Positions 1-7,964 of a stretch of DNA of 64,000 nucleotides are shown piece after piece. Position 1 is the first letter of the stretch, and the number at the start of each line of letters is the position of its first letter. Location: contig CAXTPG010000005.1 of assembly GCA_964246015.1 (NCBI GenBank), forward strand, positions 1 through 64,000, written 5' to 3'. Both the position numbers and the translations under genes were made by a program. The stretch is from JBBROS01 sp964246015 (lineage in GTDB: Bacteria; Pseudomonadota; Alphaproteobacteria; Acetobacterales; Acetobacteraceae). Below the pieces are notes generated by a model. The model was not told the DNA's origin and did no database searches. It saw only the letters and a program-made list of their open reading frames with translations.

Positions 1-438
1 ACCCCCCGCGACGCCCAGCCCATCCGCCCCGCCCTCCGCGCCCGCCCCATGCAACCGGCCGCCGCCGCCGCCGCCCTGCAGGCCGACCTCGACGCCGCAT
101 CCCTCGGCGCCGTCCGCGTCACCCTCGGCAACGGCAGCGTCATCGCATCCGGCACCCTCCCCCCGGACGCCGCCGCACGCTGGCAAGCCATCCGCGAGGC
201 GTTCGACCGCCGCACCGGCGGCCGCGTCGTCCTCGCCAACGCCGTCCAGCTCCGCCCCGAGCAGCCCTTCGCCCTCGCGATCGACAGCGTCTGGACAGGA
301 AACTTCCCGAACATCGTCGTCGGCGGAGCGAAATTCCTGGAGGGCGGCGTGCTTCCGAACGGCTGGACCCTGGATCGTATCGAGCACGATCGCATCACCC
401 TGCACCGCGGCCAGGCCCGCGCCGTGGTGGCCTATTGA
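1..438 (+). CDS. sctD: SctD inner-membrane ring protein, C-terminal part (5' end outside window)
   Basis: The reading frame is open from base 1, so this is the 3' end of a longer gene; 145 codons are visible. The last 50 residues (SVWTGNFPNIVV, then GWTLDRIEHDRITL) have the look of the periplasmic C-terminus of YscD/PrgH-family proteins, where a ring-building domain is followed by a short beta segment. SctD forms the outer inner-membrane ring of the injectisome and contacts SctJ and the secretin. It overlaps the next gene by four bases and leads the operon that contains sctV, the place of y4yQ in rhizobial T3SS loci. The FHA and transmembrane regions must lie left of the window. Family assignment rests on the C-terminal pattern plus gene order. 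Confidence 0.75.
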   Translation, partial: TPRDAQPIRPALRARPMQPAAAAAALQADLDAASLGAVRVTLGNGSVIASGTLPPDAAARWQAIREAFDRRTGGRVVLANAVQLRPEQPFALAIDSVWTGNFPNIVVGGAKFLEGGVLPNGWTLDRIEHDRITLHRGQARAVVAY

Positions 439-812
439 GCGACGTCGGCAAGGTCCCGCCGCCCACCGCCGCACCCGCCGCCATGCGGTTGGATGCAGCC
501 ACGCGCAGTCTCGTCGCCCAGCCGCTCGACCGCGCGACCAGGATCGAGCTCGAGCAGTTCAACGACATCCTCGACGCGCTCGGCATCAAGCCCGATGGCC
601 TCGACCCCCCAAGCCTTGCCGCCGCCGTCCTCACCTTCGTCATGCCGCGCCTCAGCGACCCCGGAATCCTCCGCCTCGATCGCCGCCGGGCCATCCTGAA
701 CCGCATCCTCGACGCCGAGCGCGGCACGCGTCCCGGCCAACTGGCGGTCCGGCACGAGCTGCGCAACATCGAGATGCTCCGCCGCAACCGCGACAGCCTG
801 GTCGAGGGCTAG
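435..812 (+). CDS. Small T3SS protein, SctX-like by position
   Basis: This 125-residue protein starts at a TTG that overlaps the sctD stop; an ATG at 483 (MRLDAATRSL) is the alternative. No motif is decisive. The length is close to YscX (about 122 residues), the C-terminal half is helical and charged (ELRNIEMLRRNRDSL), and the next gene encodes a small TPR protein directly before sctV. That order, X-Y-V, is the Ysc order yscX-yscY-lcrD. In Yersinia, SctX is an early export substrate that binds SctY and SctV. I infer the same role from context only; a profile search with the YscX family would decide. It could instead be a small export chaperone or an unrelated protein. Confidence 0.4.
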   Translation: MSDVGKVPPPTAAPAAMRLDAATRSLVAQPLDRATRIELEQFNDILDALGIKPDGLDPPSLAAAVLTFVMPRLSDPGILRLDRRRAILNRILDAERGTRPGQLAVRHELRNIEMLRRNRDSLVEG

Positions 813-815
813 GAC

Positions 816-1178
816 ATGGAGCGCGAACACCACGAATTGCTGCTATGCCTGGCTTACCTCTATTTGACCGCAGGCCGGGAGCGCCGTGCCCTGGCCCTCG
901 CCCTCGTCGCCGAAACCCTGGCGCCCGACGAACCCGACCTCCTCCGCCTCCTCGCCCACACCCTCGTCGAGAACGACCAGCCCGGCCGCGCCCTCGAGAT
1001 CCTCGCCCGCCTCGAACGCATCGAGGGCCCGTCCCAGGGCCTCCTCCTCCTCCGCAGCCGCGCCCTCCACCGCGTCGGCCGCCGCGCGGAGGCAAGGCAG
1101 GTCTTCCGCACCTACGTCGACGGCAACGGCATCCCGAGGCCCGACGACGCCCGCCACCCCCTGCAGGCCACGGCCTGA
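816..1178 (+). CDS. Small TPR chaperone, SctY-like
   Basis: A 120-residue, almost wholly helical protein with two to three TPR-like helix pairs (LLLCLAYLYLTAGRERRALA, then LLRLLAHTLVENDQPGRALE, then LLLRSRALHRVGRRAEA). It begins four bases after the upstream stop and ends one base before the sctV ATG, so it is almost certainly translated together with both. YscY, the small TPR chaperone that joins SctX and the SctV export gate, has the same size, fold and position next to the lcrD gene. The TPR character is directly visible; SctY identity is inferred from gene order. Another small T3SS TPR chaperone, such as a needle co-chaperone of the YscG type, remains possible. Confidence 0.5.
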   Translation: MEREHHELLLCLAYLYLTAGRERRALALALVAETLAPDEPDLLRLLAHTLVENDQPGRALEILARLERIEGPSQGLLLLRSRALHRVGRRAEARQVFRTYVDGNGIPRPDDARHPLQATA

Positions 1179-1179
1179 C

Positions 1180-3312
1180 ATGCGCATCATCCCCCAAGGC
1201 CTGAACCTCTCGGGACGCCAGGACCTCGTCCTCGCCGGCATCCTGCTCTCCGCCGTCGCCATGATGGTCCTCCCGGTCCCTACCGAGATCGTCGACCTCC
1301 TCATCGGCGCGAACCTCGGCATCGCCGTCCTGCTCCTGATGGTCGCCCTCTACCTCAAATCCCCGCTCGACTTCGCAGCCCTCCCGGGCGTCATCCTCAT
1401 CTCCACCGTCTTCCGCCTCGCCCTCGCCGTCACCACGACGCGCCTCATCCTCGTCCAGGCCGACGCCGGCGACATCATCCTCACCTTCGGCGAGTTCGTC
1501 ATCGCCGGCAACGTCATCGTCGGCATGGTCGTCTTCCTCATCATCACCATCGTCCAGTTCGTCGTCGTCACGAAAGGCGCCGAACGCGTGGCCGAAGTCG
1601 GCGCCCGCTTCACCCTCGACGCCATGCCCGGCAAGCAGATGGCCATCGACGCCGACCTGCGGAACGGCGACATCGACCAGCCCGAGGCACGCCGCCGCCG
1701 CCGCTCCGTCGAAAAGGAAAGCCAGCTCCACGGCGCCATGGACGGCGCCATGAAGTTCGTGAAGGGCGACGCCATCGCCGGGTTGATCATCATCGCCGTC
1801 AACCTCGTCGGCGGCATCTCCGTCGGCGTCCTCCAGCGCAAGATGCCCCTCGGGGAGGCCGTCACCACCTACGCCCTCCTGACCGTCGGCGACGCCCTCA
1901 TCGCCCAGATCCCGGCGCTCTTCATGTCCATCACCGCCGCCATCATCGTGACCCGCGTCAGCGACGAGGGCGAAACCAACCTCGGCCGCGACATCGTCAC
2001 CCAGATCACCGCCGAAAAACGCGCCCTCGGACTCTCCGCCGCCGTCCTCGTCGGCATGATCTTCGTCCCCGGCTTCCCCAAGCCCGTCTTCGTCCTCCTC
2101 GCCGTCGTCTTCACCTTCGCCGCCCTCAGCACCCCCTCCCGCACCGCCCTCCTCCGCATGCTCCGCCGCCAGCCCCGCATCGAGCTGGCCCGGCCCGAGC
2201 CTGAGGAAACCCCGCTGCCCCCGCCCGTCTCCCTTCCCGCCACCCCCATCCTCGTCCGCCTCGGGCCCCAGCTCTGGGCCGCCCTCGGTGCCCGTCAGCT
2301 CCCCGGCTACATAGTCGCCGTCCGCGAGCAGATCGGCGAGGAACTGGGAATCCTCCCGCCCGAGATCGGCGTCGTACTCGGTCCCGCCCTGCCCCCCGCC
2401 ACCTACGCCATCGACCTCGACCGCGTCCCCGTCGAACGCTCGGAAATCCGCCTCGACCGCCTCCTTCTCCGCGACGACCCCGTCCACGTCGACCTCCTCG
2501 CCATCCCCGTCGAGCGCGGCGTCCCCGGTCCCAACACATCCGCCGTCACCGCCCATTGGGTCGATATCGTCCACCGGCCCGCCCTCGTCGAGGCCGGGAT
2601 CGGCTTCAACGACCCGGCCCAGATCCTCGCCAACCGCGTGCGGGAGGTGCTCCGCCGCCACGCCCCCGGCTTCCTCGGAATCCAGGAAACCAAGGCCCTC
2701 ATGGCCCGCATGGAACGCGACTACGCCGACCTCGTGCGCGAAGTCACCCGCATGCTGCCCGTCCAGAAGATCGCCGAGGTCCTCCGCCGCCTGCTCGAGG
2801 AAGGCGTCGGCCTCCGCAACATGCGCATCATCCTCGAATCCCTCGCCGAATGGGCCGAGCGCGAATCCCGCGTCCTCCTCCTCACCGAATACGTCCGCTC
2901 CGCCCTCGGCCGGCAGATCTGCCACCAATACGCCAACGAACAGAAGATCCTCCTCGCCTGGATCCTCGAACAGGACGCAGAACGCGCGGTCCGCGAGGCC
3001 CTCCGCGAAACCCAGGTCGGCGTCTATCTCGCCCTCGACGCCGAAACCTCCGACCGCCTCGTCACCGCCGTCCGCCGCAACCTCGCAGCCCTGCCCGACG
3101 ACGCGACCCCCATCCTCATCGCCTCCCTCGACGTCCGCCGCTACGTCCGCGGCCTGCTCGTCAAGAACGGCATCTCCGTCCCCGTCCTCTCCTACCAGGA
3201 CCTCTCCGCCGACTTCCCCGTCCAGCCCCTCGGCTCCATCGGCCTCGCCGCCCCGGCGACCCCCGCCAACGACCAGCCCGACCAGGCCGAACAGCTCGAG
3301 GGCGCAGCATGA
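1180..3312 (+). CDS. sctV: SctV export gate (FHIPEP family)
   Basis: This 710-residue protein is the major export-gate component, forming a nonameric cytoplasmic ring that receives substrates. The N-terminal 330 residues hold about eight membrane spans. The FHIPEP signature is present in the cytoplasmic loop (RVAEVGARFTLDAMPGKQM), followed by EKESQLHGAMDGAMKFVKGD, both hallmarks of the family. The C-terminal half is the soluble substrate-binding domain. The ATG at 1180 gives the usual N-terminus (MRIIPQGLNLSGRQDL) and the usual family length; the frame is open further upstream only because of the high G+C content. The gene lies one base after the TPR gene and overlaps the following lipoprotein gene by four bases (ATGA). 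Confidence 0.97.
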   Translation: MRIIPQGLNLSGRQDLVLAGILLSAVAMMVLPVPTEIVDLLIGANLGIAVLLLMVALYLKSPLDFAALPGVILISTVFRLALAVTTTRLILVQADAGDIILTFGEFVIAGNVIVGMVVFLIITIVQFVVVTKGAERVAEVGARFTLDAMPGKQMAIDADLRNGDIDQPEARRRRRSVEKESQLHGAMDGAMKFVKGDAIAGLIIIAVNLVGGISVGVLQRKMPLGEAVTTYALLTVGDALIAQIPALFMSITAAIIVTRVSDEGETNLGRDIVTQITAEKRALGLSAAVLVGMIFVPGFPKPVFVLLAVVFTFAALSTPSRTALLRMLRRQPRIELARPEPEETPLPPPVSLPATPILVRLGPQLWAALGARQLPGYIVAVREQIGEELGILPPEIGVVLGPALPPATYAIDLDRVPVERSEIRLDRLLLRDDPVHVDLLAIPVERGVPGPNTSAVTAHWVDIVHRPALVEAGIGFNDPAQILANRVREVLRRHAPGFLGIQETKALMARMERDYADLVREVTRMLPVQKIAEVLRRLLEEGVGLRNMRIILESLAEWAERESRVLLLTEYVRSALGRQICHQYANEQKILLAWILEQDAERAVREALRETQVGVYLALDAETSDRLVTAVRRNLAALPDDATPILIASLDVRRYVRGLLVKNGISVPVLSYQDLSADFPVQPLGSIGLAAPATPANDQPDQAEQLEGAA

Positions 3313-4157
3313 CCCCCCGGAACACGTCCGCCTTCCCTGAAACGGGAGGGACCGGGGGCTGGTCGAAGCGCCGGGCCGGCCTCCTCCTCCTCCCCCTCCT
3401 GCTCGCCGCCTGCGGAACCGGCTTCCACCTCTCCGGCACCGCCCAGTCGGAAGCCATCCTCCGCGTCGCCGAGGCCGCCCACCGCGACGGCGACGACGCC
3501 AACGCCGCCGCCCTCTTCCGCAGCGCCGCCACCAGCCGACCCGATTGGCTCGAACCCCAGCTCGGCCTCGGCCAGTCCCAGCTCCGCCTCGGCGACCCCA
3601 CGAACGCCGGCCTCACCTTCGCCAAGGCCGCCCGCCTCGCCACCCGCGACCCCAGGCCCCACGTCGGCACCGGACAAAGCGAACTCCTCGCCACCCGGCC
3701 CGTCGCGGCCCTCGACGCCTTCGCCCGTGCCCTCGCCATCGATGCCGCCAACGTCGCCGCCCTCGTCGGCAGCGGCGTCGCCCTCGACCAGCTCGGCCGC
3801 CACGCCGAGGCCCAGGCCCGCTACACCGCCGCCCTCGCCATCGACCCGGCCAACCGCGCCGCCCGCAACAATCTCGGCCTCTCCCTCGCCCTCGACGGCC
3901 ACGCCGCCGAAGGCGTCCAGGTCCTCTCCACCCTCGCCCAGCTCCCCGACGTCGGCCCCCGCACCCGGCAGAACCTCGCCCTCGCCCTCGCCCTCGCCGG
4001 CCGCCGCCAGGAAGCCGCCCAGGCCCGCCCGCAACCGCCCTCCGGCGCCGATCCCGCCCAATCGCGCCGCGAGATCGAAACCCTCGACACCGTCGGCCGC
4101 CTCCTCGGCGTCGCCACCCCCACCCCCACCGCCCCGCCCCGCGGGCGGGACCTCTGA
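3309..4157 (+). CDS. TPR lipoprotein of the T3SS operon (Y4yS/TadD-like)
   Basis: This 282-residue protein starts at the ATG overlapping the sctV stop. A basic stretch (WSKRRAG) and a hydrophobic run lead to a lipobox (LLAAC), so a lipoprotein is predicted. The mature part consists of TPR repeats: paired helices with A-x-x-x-L-A and alternating P at repeat ends can be followed from about residue 55 to 230 (for example AALVGSGVALDQLGRHAEAQ). In NGR234 a TPR lipoprotein, Y4yS, also follows sctV, and Tad pilus loci carry the similar TadD. A pilotin or assembly role for the nearby CpaC-like secretin is a reasonable inference, but nothing in the sequence proves it. The tail is proline-rich. Confidence 0.75.
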   Translation: MTPRNTSAFPETGGTGGWSKRRAGLLLLPLLLAACGTGFHLSGTAQSEAILRVAEAAHRDGDDANAAALFRSAATSRPDWLEPQLGLGQSQLRLGDPTNAGLTFAKAARLATRDPRPHVGTGQSELLATRPVAALDAFARALAIDAANVAALVGSGVALDQLGRHAEAQARYTAALAIDPANRAARNNLGLSLALDGHAAEGVQVLSTLAQLPDVGPRTRQNLALALALAGRRQEAAQARPQPPSGADPAQSRREIETLDTVGRLLGVATPTPTAPPRGRDL

Positions 4158-4172
4158 CCCGGTCCGCCCGCG

Positions 4173-4901
4173 ATGCGCCTCCTCCTCGTTCGCAGCGCCG
4201 ACATGGTGGGCGGCCAGACCATGGCCGTCCTCACCGCCAACGGATTGACCTTCGACCAGTTCGACACCCTCGCCGACGCCGCCGAGGCCCTCGCGAGCGC
4301 ACCGCAGAACGGTATCCTCTATAACGGCATCCTCCTCTCCCGCCGCCTCTCCGACGGCTGCGCCATCACCTGGCTCGCCCGCCAGCGCGCCCGCGGCATG
4401 GCCCTCCCCGTCATCATCGTCACCACCCATGACGAGGTCGAGGACCGCATCCGCACCCTCGACGCCGGGGCCGACGACTGCATCGTCCGCACCGCCCAGG
4501 GCCGCGAGGTCCTCTCCCGCCTCCGCGCCGTCCTCCGCCGCCCCGCCGCGATCGCCGTCACCACGCTCGAGGTCGGCAACGTCCGCCTCGATACCGCCGC
4601 CCGCCAGGTCTTCGTCAACGCCCGCTCCGTCGCAATTCCCCGCCGCGAGCTGGACCTGCTCGAACACCTCATGTCCCGCGGCGGACGCGTCGTCCCCCGC
4701 GCCATGCTCGAGGGCAACCTCTACGGCATGACCGAGGACGTCGCCCCCAACTCCATCGAGGTCCGCATCAGCCGCGTCCGCCGACACCTCGCCACCGCCG
4801 GCGCCACCGTCGCCATCCGCACCATCCGCGGCATCGGCTACATGATCGAACCCGCCGACGCCGTCGACGCCGACGCCACGGCCGAAGCCCTGAGGGCATG
4901 A
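4173..4901 (+). CDS. ttsI: OmpR-family regulator with degenerate receiver, TtsI position
   Basis: A 242-residue response-regulator-like protein. The C-terminal half is a clear OmpR/PhoB winged helix (RRELDLLEHLMSRGGRVVPR, then NSIEVRISRVRRHLA and TIRGIGYMIEP). The receiver half lacks the phosphorylation site: where the phospho-acceptor Asp is expected the sequence reads LYNGILLS, the N-terminal acidic pair is missing, and the conserved Lys is Arg (DDCIVRTAQG). It probably works without phosphorylation, as is known for rhizobial TtsI. The place between the TPR lipoprotein and the secretin matches ttsI (y4xI) in NGR234. It is the best candidate, with its paralogue at 14384, to bind the ten 11-bp-spaced repeats in this window. 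It overlaps the secretin gene by four bases. Confidence 0.8.
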   Translation: MRLLLVRSADMVGGQTMAVLTANGLTFDQFDTLADAAEALASAPQNGILYNGILLSRRLSDGCAITWLARQRARGMALPVIIVTTHDEVEDRIRTLDAGADDCIVRTAQGREVLSRLRAVLRRPAAIAVTTLEVGNVRLDTAARQVFVNARSVAIPRRELDLLEHLMSRGGRVVPRAMLEGNLYGMTEDVAPNSIEVRISRVRRHLATAGATVAIRTIRGIGYMIEPADAVDADATAEALRA

Positions 4902-6274
4902 CCATGCGAAACCTCCTGATCCTCCTCCTCCTCGCCGCCCTCCCGGCCCGCGCCCAGCCCACCCCGGCCGCGGAACCCCTGCGCCTCTCCACCGCCGAGG
5001 GCCGCCTCCTCCGCCTCCCCCGCGCCCCCGCCAACGTCCTCCTGGCCGACCCATCCATCGCCGACGTCGCCACCCCCTCCCCCACCCAGATCTTCGTCTT
5101 CGGCAAGAAGCCCGGCCGCACCACCCTCTTCGCCCTCGATGCCGACGGCGCGCAGATCGCAAGCTGGCGCATCATGGTCTCCATCAGCGACGCGGAAATG
5201 CGCGAGCTGATCCGCGCCGAGGTCGGAAACTACCCCGTCCGCCTCGCCTTCACCCCCGCCGGCGCCGTCCTCAGCGGCACCGTCCCCTCCCCCAAGGTCG
5301 CCGAACGCGTCCGCGCCATCGCCGCCCGCTACCTGGCGGACGGCCAGTCCGTCGTCGACAACATGGTCGTCACCGGAACCGTCCAGGTCCGCCTCCGCGT
5401 CCGCGTGGCCGAGGTCACCCGCTCCGTCGCCAAGGAACTGGGAATCAACTGGGCCGCCGTCGGCTCCTCCGGAAACTTCGCCTTCGGCCTCCTCAGCGGA
5501 CGCGCAGCCCTCGACACCGCCGGCAACGTCGCCCGTTCCGCCTCCGGCGCCTCCTCCCTCTTCGGCGCCGTCCGCTCCGGCGGCACCAACATCACCGGCG
5601 TGATCGACGCCCTCGCGACCGAGGGCCTCGTCCAGGTCCTCGCCGAACCGACCCTCCTCGCCGCTTCCGGCGAAACCGCCAAGTTCCTCGCCGGCGGCGA
5701 GTTCCCGGTCCCCATCGGCCAGGGCCTCAACAACATATCCATCGAATACCGCCGCTTCGGCGTGGGGCTCGAGTTCCGCCCCGTCGTCATCAACGACGAC
5801 CTCATCAGCATCCACGTCACCCCCGAGGTCAGCGCCCTGTCCACCGACAGCAGCTCCGGCGCCATCAACGCCAACGGCTTCGCCATCCCCGCCCTCACCG
5901 TCCGCCGGGCCGAAACCACCATCGAGCTGGGCAGCGGCCAGTCCTTCGCCATCGGCGGACTCCTCCAGAACAACATGTCCACCCAGGCCTCCCGCATCCC
6001 CATCCTCGGCGACATCCCCATCCTCGGCACGCTCTTCCGCTCCAGCCGCTTCCAGCGCGACGAGACCGAGCTGGTCATCATCGTCACCCCCACCCTCGTC
6101 CGCCCCGTCGCCGGACCTGGTGCCCTCCGCCTCCCCACCGACACCACCGGCCCCCCTTCCGACGTCGAGCGCATCCTTCGCGCCCGCCTCAGCCAATCCC
6201 CCGCCGGACAGGCCGCCCTGGAACGCATGGGCACCGCCCGCTTCATCGGCGACGCCGGGTTCCTCCTGGAATGA
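4898..6274 (+). CDS. sctC: Secretin, CpaC/RcpA type (RhcC2 position)
   Basis: This 458-residue outer-membrane secretin has a signal peptide (about residues 1-20, ending ARAQP). An N-terminal CpaC-type domain follows (ANVLLADPSIADVATPSPTQ, then GKKPGRTTLFALD), then a BON-like segment, and from about residue 165 the secretin core (VRLRVRVAEVTRSVAKELGI). The VPIG cap segment and the C-terminal signature (SRIPILGDIPILGTLFRS, then ELVIIVTPTLVRP) are complete. Both the N-terminal domain and the signature are closer to Tad pilus secretins than to YscC. Rhizobial systems split the secretin; here the separate N0/N1 part is encoded at 18214-18867. It overlaps the regulator upstream and the CpaD-like gene downstream by four bases each. 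Confidence 0.9.
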   Translation: MTMRNLLILLLLAALPARAQPTPAAEPLRLSTAEGRLLRLPRAPANVLLADPSIADVATPSPTQIFVFGKKPGRTTLFALDADGAQIASWRIMVSISDAEMRELIRAEVGNYPVRLAFTPAGAVLSGTVPSPKVAERVRAIAARYLADGQSVVDNMVVTGTVQVRLRVRVAEVTRSVAKELGINWAAVGSSGNFAFGLLSGRAALDTAGNVARSASGASSLFGAVRSGGTNITGVIDALATEGLVQVLAEPTLLAASGETAKFLAGGEFPVPIGQGLNNISIEYRRFGVGLEFRPVVINDDLISIHVTPEVSALSTDSSSGAINANGFAIPALTVRRAETTIELGSGQSFAIGGLLQNNMSTQASRIPILGDIPILGTLFRSSRFQRDETELVIIVTPTLVRPVAGPGALRLPTDTTGPPSDVERILRARLSQSPAGQAALERMGTARFIGDAGFLLE

Positions 6275-6813
6275 CCCGCCCGTCCCTCCTCGTTCTGCTC
6301 CTGGCCGGTTGCGCGCCCCAGGCGCTTGCCCCGCCCCCGCCGCCACTCCCGGCCGAGATCACCGTCAGCCGCGTCACCCGCAGCTTCCCCATCGACCCGC
6401 GCCGCACCCAGGTCCTGATCGCCGCCCTGGACGCCTTCGTCGCCGGCCGCATGGACGCGCTCCACGTCGCCCTTCCCGGCCACGCGGCATCCCTGCGCGA
6501 CGCCCTGATCGTGGCCGGCGTCCGCCCCCGCAAGATCCGCACCGGCGCCCCCCCGGGTACCCTCCTCGCCGAGCGCTACCTCGCCACCGTTCCCCCCTGC
6601 CCCCCGCTCGACCTCGAGGCCGCGGGCTTCGGCGACAACCCCACCCGCCCCGGCTTCGGCTGCGCGACCCTCGCCAATGTCGCCGCCGAGACATCCGACC
6701 CCGCCGACCTCCTCGGCAACACCGCCGCCTCCAACCCGGACTCCCAGCGCGCCGCCCTTCCCGTCGCCGCCTGGCGCAGCGTCAGCCCCCCCGCGCCGCA
6801 AGCGCCGCGCTGA
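6271..6813 (+). CDS. CpaD-like lipoprotein (Y4xK position)
   Basis: A 180-residue protein with a short signal peptide ending in a lipobox (VLLLAGC, Cys at 14). The C-terminal third carries the CpaD/TadB-family fingerprint: PGFGCATLANVAAETSDPADLL, shortened here to its core GFGCATLANVA, plus an NP-TRPGFG turn. CpaD lipoproteins accompany CpaC secretins in Tad pili; the rhizobial Y4xK next to rhcC2 has the same position. It is expected in the outer membrane, supporting the secretin. It starts four bases inside the secretin gene and is the last gene of the operon. Its 3' end overlaps the convergent gene 6782-7858 by 32 bases. Confidence 0.8.
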   Translation: MTRPSLLVLLLAGCAPQALAPPPPPLPAEITVSRVTRSFPIDPRRTQVLIAALDAFVAGRMDALHVALPGHAASLRDALIVAGVRPRKIRTGAPPGTLLAERYLATVPPCPPLDLEAAGFGDNPTRPGFGCATLANVAAETSDPADLLGNTAASNPDSQRAALPVAAWRSVSPPAPQAPR

Positions 6814-7858
6814 CGGCCGCCGCCCGCGCGTCGTCCGCCAGGTCCGCCGCCTGCACCTCCTCCTCCCGCTGCCGCACCCGCCGCAGCGCCCCCGCGTCCA
6901 CCCGCCCCGCCGAGTTCACCGTCGCGGCAGCCTTGAATGAGCCCTGCAGCTGCTCGAACGTCCGGTTGTTCGTATAAAGCGTCAGCGCCAGTGCCGCCTT
7001 CGCCACCCGCCCGTGCCGCCCATGCCGCCGCCGCACCGCCGCCTCCGCCACGACGCTTGTGGCCTTGTCGATCGTCTCCCCCTCGTCCCGGGCGGCAGGC
7101 GCCGTCGGCACCGCGACCGGGTCCGCGCCGCCAACCCCCTCGCCCGGCGGCAGCGGAGGCCCACCCTCACCCTCACCCTCCCGCGCCCGACCCGCCGCCC
7201 GATGCGCCGAAAGGATCATCACCCAGGCCGAATGCGTCTGCCGGAATGCCCGCATCCACGAATTCACGGCGTCGTCCCGCGTCATCCCGGCCCCCCCCTC
7301 GGCAACCACCGAGGCATTCGCCGTCGCCGCCGCCAGCAAGGCCGCAGCCTGCCCCAGCGCCGCGTCCGATGGGCCCCCCGAAGCCCCTGCCGCAGCCTGC
7401 AGCAATGACCCGATCGTCGCCCCGCCCAGCAACTCGGCAACCCCGGGCATCGGCATCTCCCCCGGCACCCCCGCGACAACCACGGAAGCCGGCAGCGTCA
7501 CCGGCTCAACGACGGGCACCGGCCCAGACACCGGCCCCGATACCGGCCCAGACACAGGCGCCGGCACCGCCGCCGCAACCGGCTCGCCCGGCGTCACGCC
7601 CGTCTCCCCCGCCACGCCCAACGAAACCGGCGCCGGCGCCAGCACAATCGTCGTCGGCAGCGCCGCCACGATATCCGCGATCGGGATCTCCCGGATCGGC
7701 CCCGGCGCCTCCACCGGCGCCGCATTCACCGCCGCCGCAACCCCCGCCCGGTCCAATTCGCCCAGCAGCGAGTGCAGCTCCTGCGCTGAAAGCGCCGCAT
7801 CGCCCCCCTGCGTCACCAGATCGACCGTCGGCGAGAAGCCGGCCCCGATAAGACCCAT
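6782..7858 (-). CDS. Candidate T3SS effector, unknown function
   Basis: I do not recognise this 358-residue protein. The ATG at 7858 has a good ribosome site (GGGAG, seven bases away); a GTG at 7891 would add 11 residues. The first 70 residues are polar and flexible, followed by a low-complexity stretch with three PVSG repeats and many Pro, Val and Ala (about residues 95-125). A helical region has Trp and His (NSWMRAFRQTHSAWVMILSA, residues about 200-220), and the tail is basic then acidic (VVAEAAVRRRHGRHGR; REEEVQAADLADD). It has its own 11-bp-spaced GACAG repeat at 7927-7942, which places it in the T3SS regulon even though it also follows four same-strand genes. Secretion is inferred from promoter and location only. 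Confidence 0.6.
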   Translation of the reverse strand: MGLIGAGFSPTVDLVTQGGDAALSAQELHSLLGELDRAGVAAAVNAAPVEAPGPIREIPIADIVAALPTTIVLAPAPVSLGVAGETGVTPGEPVAAAVPAPVSGPVSGPVSGPVPVVEPVTLPASVVVAGVPGEMPMPGVAELLGGATIGSLLQAAAGASGGPSDAALGQAAALLAAATANASVVAEGGAGMTRDDAVNSWMRAFRQTHSAWVMILSAHRAAGRAREGEGEGGPPLPPGEGVGGADPVAVPTAPAARDEGETIDKATSVVAEAAVRRRHGRHGRVAKAALALTLYTNNRTFEQLQGSFKAAATVNSAGRVDAGALRRVRQREEEVQAADLADDARAAAVSAALAARGG

Positions 7859-7926
7859 GTCCGCTCCCGCCTCCCGACCCGGCCCGTCCACCGCAAACGG
7901 CCTCCATCACAGCCTGCGCCGCCAAC

Positions 7927-7942
7927 CTGTCCGCAGGCTGTC
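7927..7942 (-). promoter_or_regulatory. tts-like box for the gene at 7858
   Basis: Read on the minus strand: GACAG-CCTGCG-GACAG, a perfect direct repeat with 11-bp spacing, followed after 10 bases by CAG. It starts 84 bases before the ATG at 7858. Same arrangement as the other nine boxes in the window. Confidence 0.7.
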
Positions 7943-7964
7943 ACCCCGCCTTACGCACCCCGCC

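Noticed and set aside
652..2928. Long minus-strand open frame opposite sctV
   Set aside because: High G+C removes stop codons; the translation is low-complexity Gly/Asp/Glu text, and sctV on the other strand is certain.
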